Below are positions 53,204 through 62,968 of a stretch of 64,000 bases of DNA, one piece after another. The stretch lies in contig NZ_CP047602.1 of the NCBI RefSeq assembly GCF_009905255.1, positions 2,467,501 to 2,531,500 on the forward strand, in the 5' to 3' direction. Positions within the stretch are counted from its first letter, which is position 1, and each line of letters begins with the position of its first letter. This DNA comes from Thermoanaerobacterium aotearoense. GTDB lineage: Bacteria; Bacillota; Thermoanaerobacteria; Thermoanaerobacterales; Thermoanaerobacteraceae. Below the pieces are notes generated by a model. The model ran no database searches and was not told the DNA's origin. It saw only the letters and a list, made by a program, of their open reading frames with translations. The translations under genes were made by a program, and so were the position numbers.

Positions 53204-54256
53204 TTACTCACCATACTTATAATACGCTGCACAAGATCCTTCCGATGAAACCATGCATGGTCCCACAGGATTCAAAGGTGTACAAGCTTTGCCAAATAGC
53301 GGACACTGCTTTGGCGTTATTAGTCCCTTAAGCACATCACCACAGCGACAGCCTTTTATCTCTGTTCTGCTATTAGGCTTTTTAATGTTAAATTTCTTTT
53401 CCGCATCGTATTCGCTGTACTTTTCACGTATCTTAAGCCCTGATCCTTCTATCATGCCAAGGCCTCTCCATTCAGCATCGCTTTCTTCAAAGATTTCATC
53501 CATCAATCTCTGCGCTTCAGTATTTCCTCCCTCTTTTACGACCCTTTTATACTGGATTTCTATTTTGGGATCTTTTAAGTTTTTTAAAATCATTACGACG
53601 CTCATCAATATATCTGTAGCTTCAAATCCAGATACGACACCGCCAATCTTGTATTTGTCAACCAAAAAACCATATATGCTGCTTCCCGTTATGGCACTTA
53701 CATGGCCAGGAAGCAAAAAGCCCTGAATATCTGAACCATTTACAACAAGTGCCTCCAAAGCCTTTGGCATTGTCTTATGAAGGCAATACACACTGTAATT
53801 TTTGATTTTTCTTGTGTATGCTTCTTTTATAGTCATGGCGACAGACGGAATTGTCGTCTCAAAACCTATTCCAATAAAAACTACCTCTTTACTTGGATTT
53901 GCCATAGCATAATCCAGTGCATCAAGTGGTGAATAAAACACTCTTACATCCTTGCCTTTCGCTCTTTCCTCTTGCAGCGAAGAATCATTTCCAGGAACTC
54001 TTACCAAATCTCCGAATGTGGCAATAGTCACTCCTTGACTTGCCAAAGATATTGATGCATCGATTTCATTTTGTGCTGTCACACAGACGGGACATCCCGG
54101 CCCCGAAATGAGCTTTATATTTGGCGGCAATATCTGCCTTAAACCGTACTTAGATATAGCCATAGTATGAGAACCACAGACTTCCATTATCTTGATAAAT
54201 TCTCCAGTATTGTACCTATCTATAAGCTCTTTGGCTCTATTTATGATGCCTTGCAT
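53204..54256 (-). CDS. hypD: Hydrogenase maturation protein HypD
   Basis: HypD is the iron-sulfur scaffold on which Fe(CN)2CO is built with HypC. It has the conserved blocks MEVCGSHTM, SGPGCPVCVT, GFEATD and the C-terminal cluster cysteines (GCRCGDVLKG, CPLFGKACTPLNPVGPC). 350 residues, full length. It lies between hypC and hypE. Confidence 0.95.
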   Translation of the reverse strand: MQGIINRAKELIDRYNTGEFIKIMEVCGSHTMAISKYGLRQILPPNIKLISGPGCPVCVTAQNEIDASISLASQGVTIATFGDLVRVPGNDSSLQEERAKGKDVRVFYSPLDALDYAMANPSKEVVFIGIGFETTIPSVAMTIKEAYTRKIKNYSVYCLHKTMPKALEALVVNGSDIQGFLLPGHVSAITGSSIYGFLVDKYKIGGVVSGFEATDILMSVVMILKNLKDPKIEIQYKRVVKEGGNTEAQRLMDEIFEESDAEWRGLGMIEGSGLKIREKYSEYDAEKKFNIKKPNSRTEIKGCRCGDVLKGLITPKQCPLFGKACTPLNPVGPCMVSSEGSCAAYYKYGE

Positions 54257-54274
54257 AGAAATACCTTTCCTTTC

Positions 54275-54514
54275 TTAATTTTGTTTGAAGCTTTCTCTTA
54301 AAGCTTCTTCCATTTCCTCCCAAAGCTTTAGATCTTCTTCAGCCGTTTCTTTGTCTACAATGCTTATGGCCACACCTGCATGAACCATGACATAATCTCC
54401 AATCTTGACATCAGGTACCATTGATATGGATACCCTTCTTTTTAGACCGTTTAATTCAGTCTCTGCCACATCTCCGTCGATTTTTAACACCTTTTGTGCT
54501 ACAGCAATACACAT
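54275..54514 (-). CDS. hypC: Hydrogenase maturation chaperone HypC
   Basis: The 79-residue chaperone carries the iron-binding N-terminal Cys2 (MCIAV). The start is the ATG after GGAGGTG so that the cysteine is residue 2; the longest frame would add two residues. The start is two bases from the hypF stop. Confidence 0.95.
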   Translation of the reverse strand: MCIAVAQKVLKIDGDVAETELNGLKRRVSISMVPDVKIGDYVMVHAGVAISIVDKETAEEDLKLWEEMEEALRESFKQN

Positions 54515-54516
54515 AA

Positions 54517-56763
54517 TCACACCTCCATCCTATAGTTTGCTATGACTGCTTGGCCTAAGGAAATGCCGCCGTCATTGCAAGGTATCTTGCTATTTGAATA
54601 AACAGAAAATCCTTCTTTTGATAATCTATCAATGATATTTTCCAATAAATATTTGTTCTGAAAACTTCCACCGCTTAATACTACTTTATCTATATTGTAC
54701 TTTTCGCCAAGTTTCAATGCTACATAAGCAGTAAACTCTACGATGGTATTGTGAAATCTGGCGGATATTATCCCTTTATTTACCCCTTTTTTATAGTCAG
54801 AATAAACTTGCCTTAAAATATCCGATGTATCCACCACATACTGGTCATCACTTGATACTGTGAAGTCATAATACGATTGATCCTTTTCTATGATGCTTTC
54901 AAGCTCCATAGCCGCTTGTCCTTCATATATAACAGTGTCTTTAACGCCGATCAGTGATGCAACTGCATCAAACAATCTGCCCATGCTGGACACCAATGGT
55001 GCGTTTATTTTTTTGTCTATCTGCGCTTTTATGATCTCCAATTCCTTTGCATCAAACCTTTTAAGATAGTCTTTATAAAAAATCATATCTTCATTTATAA
55101 AACCTATTGCAGTTCTGTATATCCTTTTTATGGCAAGCTCCCCGCCTGGAAGCGGATTGTATTTTATATGGCCAGCCCTTACGAAGTCTTTCAAATCAGC
55201 TATCAAAAATTCAGCGCCCCAAACATTTCCATCTAATCCGTATCCTGTACCGTCATATGAAAAACCTATGACTTTGTCTTCTATGCCATACTCCGCCATA
55301 CAGCTTACTATGTGGGCATGATGATGCTGCGTGTATATTACAGGCAAACCCAGTGTTTTTGCAAACTGCGTCGACAAGTAGCCTTGATGCATGTCACAAG
55401 CCACAAATTGCGGCTGGACTTTAAAAAGTCTCATGTACTTCTTTATTTCTTCTACATAGTACATGTACGTCTTGCTGTTATCCAGATCTCCTATGTGATG
55501 GCTTAGAAATACGTAATTGCCTTTAGTCAAGCAAAACGTGTTTTTGTAATACCCTCCAACAGCAAGTATCGGTTTAAAGTCCATTTTAAACACCATAGGC
55601 TCTGGTGCATATCCTCTTGATCGCCTTATGACTCTTTCACTTTTACCTTTCCAAGATGTAACCGTATCGTCAATCCTATTTACAATGTCTCTATCATTTA
55701 AAAGGAAACTGTCTGCTATGCCTTTAAGCCTCTTTAATGCTTCGTCGTTGTCTTTACACAAAGGTTCTTCACTGATATTGCCGCTGGTCATGACAACCGG
55801 GAAATCTATATATTTAAACAAAAGATAATGTATAGGTGCATAAGGTAGCATCACACCCACACTGTCAAGACCATCACTTACACCTTCAAACTCGTACTTC
55901 TTTTTAAGAAGAACTATAGGTCTTCTTTGACTATTTAATAGCTCTATTTCTTCAGGGCTTACATGACAATACCTTTTTACATCTTCTACGTCTTTCATCA
56001 TAAGCGCCAGTGGCTTTCCATATCTGTTTTTCCTTTCTCTAAGCCTTAATACAGCATCTTTGGATAATGCATTTACGGCCAGATGAAACCCACCTATTCC
56101 CTTTATGGCCACGATTTTCCCATTTCGTAAATCTTCAGCAATCGCCATAATAGGATCAAAATTCGTGCTTTCGCCAACATATTTAAGGGATGGTCCACAA
56201 TCGTAACATGCTACAGGCTGTGCATGAAACCTCCTATCTAACGGATTTTCATACTCGTCTTTGCACAATTTGCACATGGGAAATTTTTTCATAGACGTCT
56301 TTGGCCTGTCGTATGGTATATCCTCTATGATAGAAAATCTTGGGCCACAGTTTGTACAATTTATGAACGGGTAGTTATACCTTCTGTTTTTTTCGTCCAT
56401 CATCTCACTTACGCATTCGTCGCATACACCCATGTCAGGAGAAATCGGCACAAATCCCTCATCTGCTTTGCTTGACTTTATGCTAAAACCTTTATATCCT
56501 ACAACATCGCAATCTTCTACGAATACTTCATCGATCTTTGAAAGCTTCGGAGGATTTTCTTTTAATTCCGATAAAAACGCATCTATGTCATCCTCATAAC
56601 CCTCCACGTTAATATAAAGACCAGATGATGTGTTATAAACGATGCCTGACAAGCTGTGTTTTAATGCCAAATTGTACACAAACGGCCTAAATCCCACACC
56701 TTGGACAATCCCTTTAATGTTTATTTGCCTTGCACGTATTCGCTGTATTTCTTTTTCAGCCAT
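54517..56763 (-). CDS. hypF: Carbamoyltransferase HypF
   Basis: HypF makes the carbamoyl group and loads it on HypE. The 748-residue protein has an acylphosphatase domain (GIVQGVGFRPFVYN, about 18-31), two zinc-finger pairs (CDECVSEM..CTNCGP and CKLCKDEY..CYDCGP, about 113-190), a YrdC-like domain (205-385) and a Kae1/TobZ-like domain with HHHAH. GAGGTG precedes the ATG. It overlaps hypB by 43 bases. Confidence 0.95.
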   Translation of the reverse strand: MAEKEIQRIRARQINIKGIVQGVGFRPFVYNLALKHSLSGIVYNTSSGLYINVEGYEDDIDAFLSELKENPPKLSKIDEVFVEDCDVVGYKGFSIKSSKADEGFVPISPDMGVCDECVSEMMDEKNRRYNYPFINCTNCGPRFSIIEDIPYDRPKTSMKKFPMCKLCKDEYENPLDRRFHAQPVACYDCGPSLKYVGESTNFDPIMAIAEDLRNGKIVAIKGIGGFHLAVNALSKDAVLRLRERKNRYGKPLALMMKDVEDVKRYCHVSPEEIELLNSQRRPIVLLKKKYEFEGVSDGLDSVGVMLPYAPIHYLLFKYIDFPVVMTSGNISEEPLCKDNDEALKRLKGIADSFLLNDRDIVNRIDDTVTSWKGKSERVIRRSRGYAPEPMVFKMDFKPILAVGGYYKNTFCLTKGNYVFLSHHIGDLDNSKTYMYYVEEIKKYMRLFKVQPQFVACDMHQGYLSTQFAKTLGLPVIYTQHHHAHIVSCMAEYGIEDKVIGFSYDGTGYGLDGNVWGAEFLIADLKDFVRAGHIKYNPLPGGELAIKRIYRTAIGFINEDMIFYKDYLKRFDAKELEIIKAQIDKKINAPLVSSMGRLFDAVASLIGVKDTVIYEGQAAMELESIIEKDQSYYDFTVSSDDQYVVDTSDILRQVYSDYKKGVNKGIISARFHNTIVEFTAYVALKLGEKYNIDKVVLSGGSFQNKYLLENIIDRLSKEGFSVYSNSKIPCNDGGISLGQAVIANYRMEV

Positions 56764-57374
56764 TTTGCCAGCACCTCAAAGCCTTCTCCAGTCCTTGCCG
56801 ATACTTCAAAAATCTCAGCTTCATCATTAAGCGTCTTCACACCGTCGTAAAAATACTGCTTATTGAAGTCAAAATACGGCAGTAAATCTATCTTGTTTAT
56901 GACAACTGCTTTCGCCTTTGAGAACAAGAGAGGATATTTGTATGGCTTATCATCGCCTTCAGCCACATTTGCCATAGCCAATTTGAAATCTTCACCAAGT
57001 TCAAAATCTGAAGGGCATATTAGATTTCCTATATTCTCTATGAACAATATGCCACCCTCAAAATCAAGCGTAGACAACGCTTTGTTTATTGAATTGGCAT
57101 TCAGATGACAAGCGCCACCTGTATTTATCTGCACTACCGGTATATTTCTTTCAGCCATCTTGCGGGCATCTATATCTGACGCTACATCGCCTTCTATCAC
57201 ACCACAAGGGATATCCATGTTTTCTATAAGCTTCAATATGAAACTTGTCTTTCCTGTGCCAGGCGAACCGATTATGTTTACCATCATGATTTTTCTTTCA
57301 TCTTTTATGTTTTTGTTTTCTTCCGCAATGTTGTTATTAGCTTCAAGCACATCTTTAATAATCTTGATTTCCAT
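56721..57374 (-). CDS. hypB: Hydrogenase nickel incorporation GTPase HypB
   Basis: HypB delivers nickel to the large subunit with HypA. The 217-residue GTPase has a P-loop (GSPGTGKTS, about 36-44), the metal/switch blocks EGDVASDIDA and TGGACHLNA, and NKIDLLPYF. It lacks the long histidine-rich or N-terminal nickel-storage tail of some homologues. Confidence 0.95.
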   Translation of the reverse strand: MEIKIIKDVLEANNNIAEENKNIKDERKIMMVNIIGSPGTGKTSFILKLIENMDIPCGVIEGDVASDIDARKMAERNIPVVQINTGGACHLNANSINKALSTLDFEGGILFIENIGNLICPSDFELGEDFKLAMANVAEGDDKPYKYPLLFSKAKAVVINKIDLLPYFDFNKQYFYDGVKTLNDEAEIFEVSARTGEGFEVLAKWLKKKYSEYVQGK

Positions 57375-57388
57375 TTATAATACACTCC

Positions 57389-57730
57389 TTATTCAACATC
57401 GATACTATCTATATAAAGTTCTTTGCCTTTTTCAATCAAAACACCGCTGCTGCCGCAATATGGACACTTAAACGTGAAATTCCCCCTATTATAAATCATG
57501 CCGCAACTGCGGCATTTAAACTCTGCTTTTACTTTTTTAAAATCAAGCTTAGCACCGTATAATGGCGTTCCTTCGCTTAAAACCTCAAAATAAAACCTTA
57601 TGCTTTCTTCTTCAAACCCGGTTAATTCGCCAAGCACGATGTTTATTTTGGTGACCTTATTGACATTTCTTTTCTTAGCTTCATCAGAAACCATGTTTAC
57701 GATGCTTTCAGTTATAGACAATTCATGCAT
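57389..57730 (-). CDS. hypA: Hydrogenase nickel incorporation protein HypA
   Basis: The 113-residue nickel/zinc metallochaperone starts MHELSITESI (nickel-binding MHE) and has the zinc site CRSCG..CPYCGSS. The ATG directly follows the echF stop codon. Confidence 0.95.
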   Translation of the reverse strand: MHELSITESIVNMVSDEAKKRNVNKVTKINIVLGELTGFEEESIRFYFEVLSEGTPLYGAKLDFKKVKAEFKCRSCGMIYNRGNFTFKCPYCGSSGVLIEKGKELYIDSIDVE

Positions 57731-58087
57731 TTAAGCACCGGCTTTCTCAGAATCATCGTGTTTTTCCAAGTGAATGTTGTACTTCTTGTCTGTGCAACTT
57801 CTGTAATGTACATCAAGCTTTAAACATTTCTTAGGACACTTTTCTACGCATACGCCACACAAGACACATTCAAACGGATTGTACTCCCAAACGCCGGTCT
57901 TTCTATCCACCTTTATGCAGTTTGAGGGACACACTCTCTGGCACATGCCGCAAAAAATGCACTCATCAATGTTGTTTTCCAAATGGCCTCTGTTTATATC
58001 AAATGGCTTTCTCTCCTCAAACGGATACATTCGAGTCACTGGCTTCTTTGACAGATTAGAAAACACGCTTTTTAGCATATCCAACAT
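57731..58087 (-). CDS. echF: Ech hydrogenase subunit F (polyferredoxin, NuoI-like)
   Basis: The 118-residue subunit has two 4Fe-4S motifs (CIFCGMCQRVCP and CVLCGVCVEKCPKKC) and carries electrons from reduced ferredoxin to EchC. The start is the ATG after AGAGGTG, 17 codons inside the longest frame; a second ATG follows three codons later. It ends abutting hypA. Confidence 0.9.
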   Translation of the reverse strand: MLDMLKSVFSNLSKKPVTRMYPFEERKPFDINRGHLENNIDECIFCGMCQRVCPSNCIKVDRKTGVWEYNPFECVLCGVCVEKCPKKCLKLDVHYRSCTDKKYNIHLEKHDDSEKAGA

Positions 58088-58113
58088 CTCAATAACACCT
58101 CTTCCCTGACAGA

Positions 58114-59196
58114 TTATCTTTCCGTACAACTGATGCAAGGATCGATCGTCAGTATTAGTACAGGGACATCTTGCAGATGAGATCCAGGCAGTATTTTCAA
58201 AAGAGCCGGTATATTGGCAAAGGTAGGTGTTCTTATGCGAAGCCTATCTAAAAATTTCGTGCCATTTGATTTAATGTAATACACCACTTCTCCTCTTGAC
58301 TGCTCAAGCCTTGATATGACTTCACCGGCAGGCGGATTGCCTTTTACAGGAACACTTATTTCTCCTTCAGGCATCTTTCCTAATGCCTGTCTTATAAGGT
58401 CAATTGACTGGAATATCTCCCTCATCCTAACCAAATTCCTGGCATAACTGTCACCAGCCTTTTCCACGATCGGCTCAAAGTCAAGGTACTTATAAGCAGC
58501 ATAGCCAGTAGTCCTAAGGTCCAAATCCACGCCGCTTCCCTTAGCCATAGGTCCAGTTGCGCCAAGCTCATACGCTTCTTCTTTCGTCAAGACTCCTATG
58601 CCAACCGTTCTCTGCTTTACAGTATAGTTATTCATGACGACATCGTTGATATCTTTAAGCTGCCTTTCAACATCGTCTAATTCTTTTAAGATCCACTTAG
58701 CTTGTTCGCTATTTATGTCTTTTCTGACTCCGCCTACTATATTAACTGAAATTATGACTCTGTTGCCTGATGTAGCTTCCAGTATGTCCATTATCTTCTC
58801 GCGAATCTTCCACGTCTGCATAAAGAGGTTTTCGAAGCCAAATGCATCAGCAAAGAGTCCAAGCCATAAAAGATGGCTGTGGATCCTGTGAAGTTCTGCC
58901 CAAATAGTCCTTAAATATTCAGCTCTTACAGGAACCTGAACCCCCATCAATTCCTCTATTGCTTCACAATAATCCTGCCCATGCATACAACTGCATATAC
59001 CGCAAACCCTCTCTACGACGTAAACCATCTGGTTAAAGTCCTTTTTCTGCGCTAAAGTTTCCAAACCTCTATGGACAAAACCGAAAGCAGGATATGCCTC
59101 TACTACCTTTTCATCCTCTACAACAAGTTTTAAGTGAATAGGCTCAGGCAAAACAGGGTGCTGCGGTCCAAACGGAATCGTACTTTTATCACTCAT
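58114..59196 (-). CDS. echE: Ech hydrogenase large subunit E ([NiFe] site, NuoD-like)
   Basis: The 360-residue catalytic subunit carries the nickel ligands Cys65 and Cys68 (RVCGIC) and Cys354 and Cys357 (DPCISCTER). The protein ends three residues after the last ligand, so there is no C-terminal extension to cleave, in keeping with Ech-type enzymes, and no endopeptidase gene is found in the operon. It overlaps echD by eight bases; the start after GGGTGG is three codons inside the longest frame. Confidence 0.93.
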   Translation of the reverse strand: MSDKSTIPFGPQHPVLPEPIHLKLVVEDEKVVEAYPAFGFVHRGLETLAQKKDFNQMVYVVERVCGICSCMHGQDYCEAIEELMGVQVPVRAEYLRTIWAELHRIHSHLLWLGLFADAFGFENLFMQTWKIREKIMDILEATSGNRVIISVNIVGGVRKDINSEQAKWILKELDDVERQLKDINDVVMNNYTVKQRTVGIGVLTKEEAYELGATGPMAKGSGVDLDLRTTGYAAYKYLDFEPIVEKAGDSYARNLVRMREIFQSIDLIRQALGKMPEGEISVPVKGNPPAGEVISRLEQSRGEVVYYIKSNGTKFLDRLRIRTPTFANIPALLKILPGSHLQDVPVLILTIDPCISCTER

Positions 59197-59566
59197 TCTT
59201 ACCACCCTTTTCTCTTCTTATAATCTCTATGTCTGCTTGTGGACTTATTGGAGAGCTTTCACCCAACATAAAGTTTCCTCCAAAGTCAACTGCAAGGCCA
59301 TCAAACTCAACTCCAAAAAGCTCTTTTATCTCATTTTCTACTGCCAGCGCACATGAATAAATATCTGAAACGCTGGGAACATTTTTCCCGTCGGTTATGA
59401 TGTGGATGTTTTCTAAATCATAACCGATGGCAAATGTGTATATGATTTTAAATTTATCTTCTAAATTAAGGCACGTTTCTGTGACAAATCTATATCCACC
59501 ATCGTGGTATTTTTTTACTTCGTTTTTTAAGTTGCCAATCTCAACTTCTCTGCTATTGACGATCAT
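59189..59566 (-). CDS. echD: Ech hydrogenase subunit D (NuoC-like)
   Basis: 125 residues related to the 30-kDa subunit of complex I (ENEIKELFGVEFDGL block). It stabilises the peripheral arm of the Ech complex on the cytoplasmic face. It overlaps echE and follows echC by ten bases. Confidence 0.88.
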   Translation of the reverse strand: MIVNSREVEIGNLKNEVKKYHDGGYRFVTETCLNLEDKFKIIYTFAIGYDLENIHIITDGKNVPSVSDIYSCALAVENEIKELFGVEFDGLAVDFGGNFMLGESSPISPQADIEIIRREKGGKNE

Positions 59567-59576
59567 AAAATCACTC

Positions 59577-60050
59577 CTAACCTAAGCTTTTGGCTGAAAC
59601 TATTACTTCCCTGCGAGAGTACTTGTCCTTTAATATCTGGGCTGCCTTGTAAAGGCCGTCTATCATGGCCTCAGGCTTAGCTGGACATCCAGGAACATAT
59701 ACATCAACAGGAATCACTTTGTCTATGCCGCCTAACACGTTATAGCAGTCCCTAAATATGCCTCCGCTGCATGCACAAATTCCGGCTGCCACAACTACTT
59801 TTGGATCTGGCATCATGTCATAGACATTTTTCAGTACATCTTTATTTTTTTCATTTACAGTGCCTGTTACTATTAGGATATCAGCATGTTTTGGATTCCC
59901 CACATTTACCATTCCAAATCTTTCCATGTCGTATATAGGCGTCATACATGCCAAAACCTCTATATCACATCCATTGCAACTTCCACAATCGTAATGGACT
60001 ACCCATGGTGATTTTGAAAAGGACTTTTTTACAAATTCTTTTAAACCCAT
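59577..60050 (-). CDS. echC: Ech hydrogenase small subunit C (NuoB-like)
   Basis: The 157-residue subunit holds the proximal 4Fe-4S cluster: CGSCNGCDIEVLA (22-34), GICACSGG and VPGCPAKPE. The start is the ATG after GAGGTG, 14 codons inside the longest frame, seven bases from the echB stop. Confidence 0.93.
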   Translation of the reverse strand: MGLKEFVKKSFSKSPWVVHYDCGSCNGCDIEVLACMTPIYDMERFGMVNVGNPKHADILIVTGTVNEKNKDVLKNVYDMMPDPKVVVAAGICACSGGIFRDCYNVLGGIDKVIPVDVYVPGCPAKPEAMIDGLYKAAQILKDKYSRREVIVSAKSLG

Positions 60051-60057
60051 AAATTTA

Positions 60058-60921
60058 TCACCTCGATACATTGCTAAAGTACAGGTAAGCAATATTTAAG
60101 ACTGTAAAACTTATACCCACAATCCAGCTAAAACTAAGCATCCACTTAAGCGTCATCCTTGCAGATATATTATCTACAATTATATCTAAAAAGAATACAA
60201 AAAGCGATATCAAAGCACCAATCACAAGATTTTGCGACCAGAAAATTGCCAGCATTGCCAAAAGCAGCACTAACTCGTACCAATCAGCTATTTCAATTAA
60301 AGCCAGATACGGCCCTGCATAATCTGTAAGAATCCCTCTTACAAGCTCTTGATGAGCATGTTCGGATGTAGAAAAATCGAAAGGAGATTTCTTTATTTTT
60401 ATGTCCAATACAAGGCTTAAAACCACAAAAATAAGCGGCAAATCCAGAAGAAGCCTTCCATGTGACATTATATCGTGCAAATTGAAGCTTCCAGCTACAT
60501 AGTACATGCCAATAAGCACAAATATAAGGAGAGGTTCATAAGCAAGCATCTGCATAAGTTCCCTCTGAGCTCCTACTTGGCTGTACGGTGACCTTGTAGC
60601 CAATGCCCCTATTACATAGAAAACAAGCCCTATTGACATTATAAAAATTATCATAAGAAGGTCAGCTTTTATTGCAAAGAAGCCAACACTTAGTATAGCT
60701 GATAACAAATATATATAAGCTGCGAATATCTGAAAGTCGTTTACTATCATCTTCTCTTTAGAAAGCAATTTTACAACGTCGTAAAAAGGTTGCAATACAG
60801 GTGGACCATACCTGCCTTGAATAAGAGCTGTTACTTTTCTGTCTAATCCGGTTATGAGACCACCTATAAGCGGGGTCAAAATGACCGCCGCCAAAAAAAT
60901 CAAATAATCTGTCCACGTCAT
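60058..60921 (-). CDS. echB: Ech hydrogenase membrane subunit B (NuoH-like)
   Basis: The 287-residue protein has about eight membrane segments and the NuoH-type blocks GRYGPPVLQPFYDVVKLL and SPFDFSTSEHAHQELVRG that connect the peripheral arm to the ion channel. Its ATG overlaps the echA stop (ATGA). Confidence 0.93.
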   Translation of the reverse strand: MTWTDYLIFLAAVILTPLIGGLITGLDRKVTALIQGRYGPPVLQPFYDVVKLLSKEKMIVNDFQIFAAYIYLLSAILSVGFFAIKADLLMIIFIMSIGLVFYVIGALATRSPYSQVGAQRELMQMLAYEPLLIFVLIGMYYVAGSFNLHDIMSHGRLLLDLPLIFVVLSLVLDIKIKKSPFDFSTSEHAHQELVRGILTDYAGPYLALIEIADWYELVLLLAMLAIFWSQNLVIGALISLFVFFLDIIVDNISARMTLKWMLSFSWIVGISFTVLNIAYLYFSNVSR

Positions 60922-62801
60922 AGCAATATCCCTCCGAAAACCGCCAGTATCAAAATAAACGAGATGTAGTTCATGTACTTCGTCATCTTCTCTTCATTTA
61001 TTATACCTGGAAGATAATAATTTTTTACATCATAGCCGTTGTTTGAGTCATCGTAATTGAGTCCAGCCTCATACGGTTTTGTCTCTACTATGTCGCGTGA
61101 ATTCCTTATTGTCAAAAATGCCAAGATGACAGCTAAACCTATGGCGAAAAACACTGGATATATGGAAAATCCACCAAGATTGCTTTCAAGGTATCCTGCT
61201 GCAGCTTTTATCGAAATAGACATCTTAAGCATGTTTATTTCAGGCTTTACAATAGCATTAAAAAGCTGCGTCACAGCCAAACTCAGCACAATCGCTATCG
61301 TAACTAAGCTGTACAAGGCAAACTTTACTGTCGTCGGTTGCTTTTCTACGAAAAATTTGCTGTTATGTCCTTCTGACAATATATTGCCTATCCACCTGGT
61401 GTAGTACATGACCGTTATAGCGCTGCCTAATATCAAAAGCAGTGCCACAAGCAGATTTCTCGATGCCGCTTCTATTGCCATCCACTTGCTTAAAAGCATA
61501 CCAAATGGTGCAATCATCAACGACAAAATGCCTATAAAAGTTATGATGGTCGTAACAGGCATTTTTGTAATGAGCCCTTTCATGTCCTCGATGTCGCGGC
61601 TACCGATATTTTGTTCAATTGTGCCGACGCACAGGAACAAGAGAGCCTTTGACACTGCGTGGAATATTAAAAGCAAAATTGCCGCTGTTATAGCGCTGGA
61701 AGTATTGATTCCTATGCTGGATATCATCAATCCTAAGTTGGCAATCGTGGAATACGCCAATATCTTCTTGCCATTGCTTTGACTTAAAGCCAATATGGAT
61801 GTAGCGATAAATGTGAAAGCACCATACAGTGCTATAAACCCGCTTAATGTCGTACCTCTAAATGTAGGAGCTAATCTTAAGATAAGGTATATAGCAGCTT
61901 TCACCATCGTGCTTGAGTGCAAAAGTGCTGACACCGGTGTCGGTGCCACCATAGCACCTAAAAGCCAACTTTGGAATGGCATCTGAGCAGACTTTGTAAA
62001 TGCACCTAATACCATAAAAGCCACAGGTATCAACAAAATATACGATGTATCAGACTTCAAAACAGCATCTAATGTTATCATGCCAGTATATTTGTATAGG
62101 ATTATGATTCCAACCAACAATGAAAATCCGCCAAACATATTAATCCACAAGGCTCTTGATGCATTTTTGATTGCCACTTCTGTCTTATCGTGAGAAATAA
62201 GCAGGAAAGATGACAGAGAAGTTATCTCCCAGAAGAAATACAGCCACATCAGATTATTGGAGAATATTATGCCATTCATTGCTCCAAAGAACAAGAGTAT
62301 GACTGCAAAAAATCTTGATTGCCTTGATTTAACCAATTTTTCTTCTTTTTCATGATGATCCATGTAACCAAAAGCGTACAAAGCTATTATAGGCCCTACT
62401 ATCGAAACCACCAAATTCATTATGATTGAAAGATTGTCGATGTAAAATGCGCTTACTTCTTGTTCTTTCAGTACAAATAATTCAAAGTATGCAAGAGGCA
62501 GTATCTGCAATATTGAAAAAATCGCTATCTTAGGCTCTTTAACCTTAAATGACACATAAAGAGTATAAAGTAAAAGTACATAATCACCAACTTTTATCAA
62601 TTTATCGATGATTCCATAATACGATGTTCCAATCACCGCCGGTAAATTGGCAGTTTTAAAAATTGCCAATGAACTTAAAAATACGATAAGCAGTGTAGCC
62701 GAAACAAATACCTTTCTCGCTGAAGCCTTACCAATTGTAATTGTTATCAAGCTCATTACAATTGGAACAACAATGCTTATTAAAACCAGATCACTTGCCA
62801 T
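60918..62801 (-). CDS. echA: Ech hydrogenase membrane subunit A (NuoL-like antiporter)
   Basis: The 627-residue ion-pumping subunit has about 16 membrane segments and the antiporter core SLSSFLLISHDKTEVAIKNA and AMVAPTPVSALLHSSTMVKA with its conserved glutamate/lysine region. Coupled to H2 formation from ferredoxin it would export H+ or Na+. First gene of the 12-gene ech-hyp operon; GGAG precedes the ATG. Confidence 0.93.
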   Translation of the reverse strand: MASDLVLISIVVPIVMSLITITIGKASARKVFVSATLLIVFLSSLAIFKTANLPAVIGTSYYGIIDKLIKVGDYVLLLYTLYVSFKVKEPKIAIFSILQILPLAYFELFVLKEQEVSAFYIDNLSIIMNLVVSIVGPIIALYAFGYMDHHEKEEKLVKSRQSRFFAVILLFFGAMNGIIFSNNLMWLYFFWEITSLSSFLLISHDKTEVAIKNASRALWINMFGGFSLLVGIIILYKYTGMITLDAVLKSDTSYILLIPVAFMVLGAFTKSAQMPFQSWLLGAMVAPTPVSALLHSSTMVKAAIYLILRLAPTFRGTTLSGFIALYGAFTFIATSILALSQSNGKKILAYSTIANLGLMISSIGINTSSAITAAILLLIFHAVSKALLFLCVGTIEQNIGSRDIEDMKGLITKMPVTTIITFIGILSLMIAPFGMLLSKWMAIEAASRNLLVALLLILGSAITVMYYTRWIGNILSEGHNSKFFVEKQPTTVKFALYSLVTIAIVLSLAVTQLFNAIVKPEINMLKMSISIKAAAGYLESNLGGFSIYPVFFAIGLAVILAFLTIRNSRDIVETKPYEAGLNYDDSNNGYDVKNYYLPGIINEEKMTKYMNYISFILILAVFGGILL

Positions 62802-62870
62802 TTTTTCACTCCTTCTTTATTTCATTTAATGAATATTATATATTGTATACATTTTTAAATACCCATTTTG

Positions 62871-62899
62871 ATTATAAATCTAATTAAATGATAAGTCAA
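62871..62899 (-). promoter_or_regulatory. ech-hyp operon promoter
   Basis: Minus strand TTGACT (62899-62894), 17-base spacer, TATAAT (62876-62871), about 70 bases before the echA start. Confidence 0.7.
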
Positions 62900-62921
62900 T
62901 TGTATTTAATATTAATTAATT

Positions 62922-62939
62922 TTGTTTATTATTTAACAA
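62922..62939 (-). promoter_or_regulatory. Candidate Rex-binding site upstream of echA
   Basis: TTGTTAAATAATAAACAA on the minus strand matches TTGTTAANNNNTTAACAA at 13 of 14 fixed positions. It lies 22 bases upstream of the -35. Rex senses the NADH/NAD ratio and controls fermentation and hydrogenase genes in clostridia; binding here is inference. Confidence 0.55.
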
Positions 62940-62968
62940 TATTTCAATGAATTTTGCAGTTTTTCCCA

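Noticed and set aside
53253-53726. Open frame of 157 codons on the plus strand inside hypD
   Set aside because: Antisense shadow of a conserved gene.
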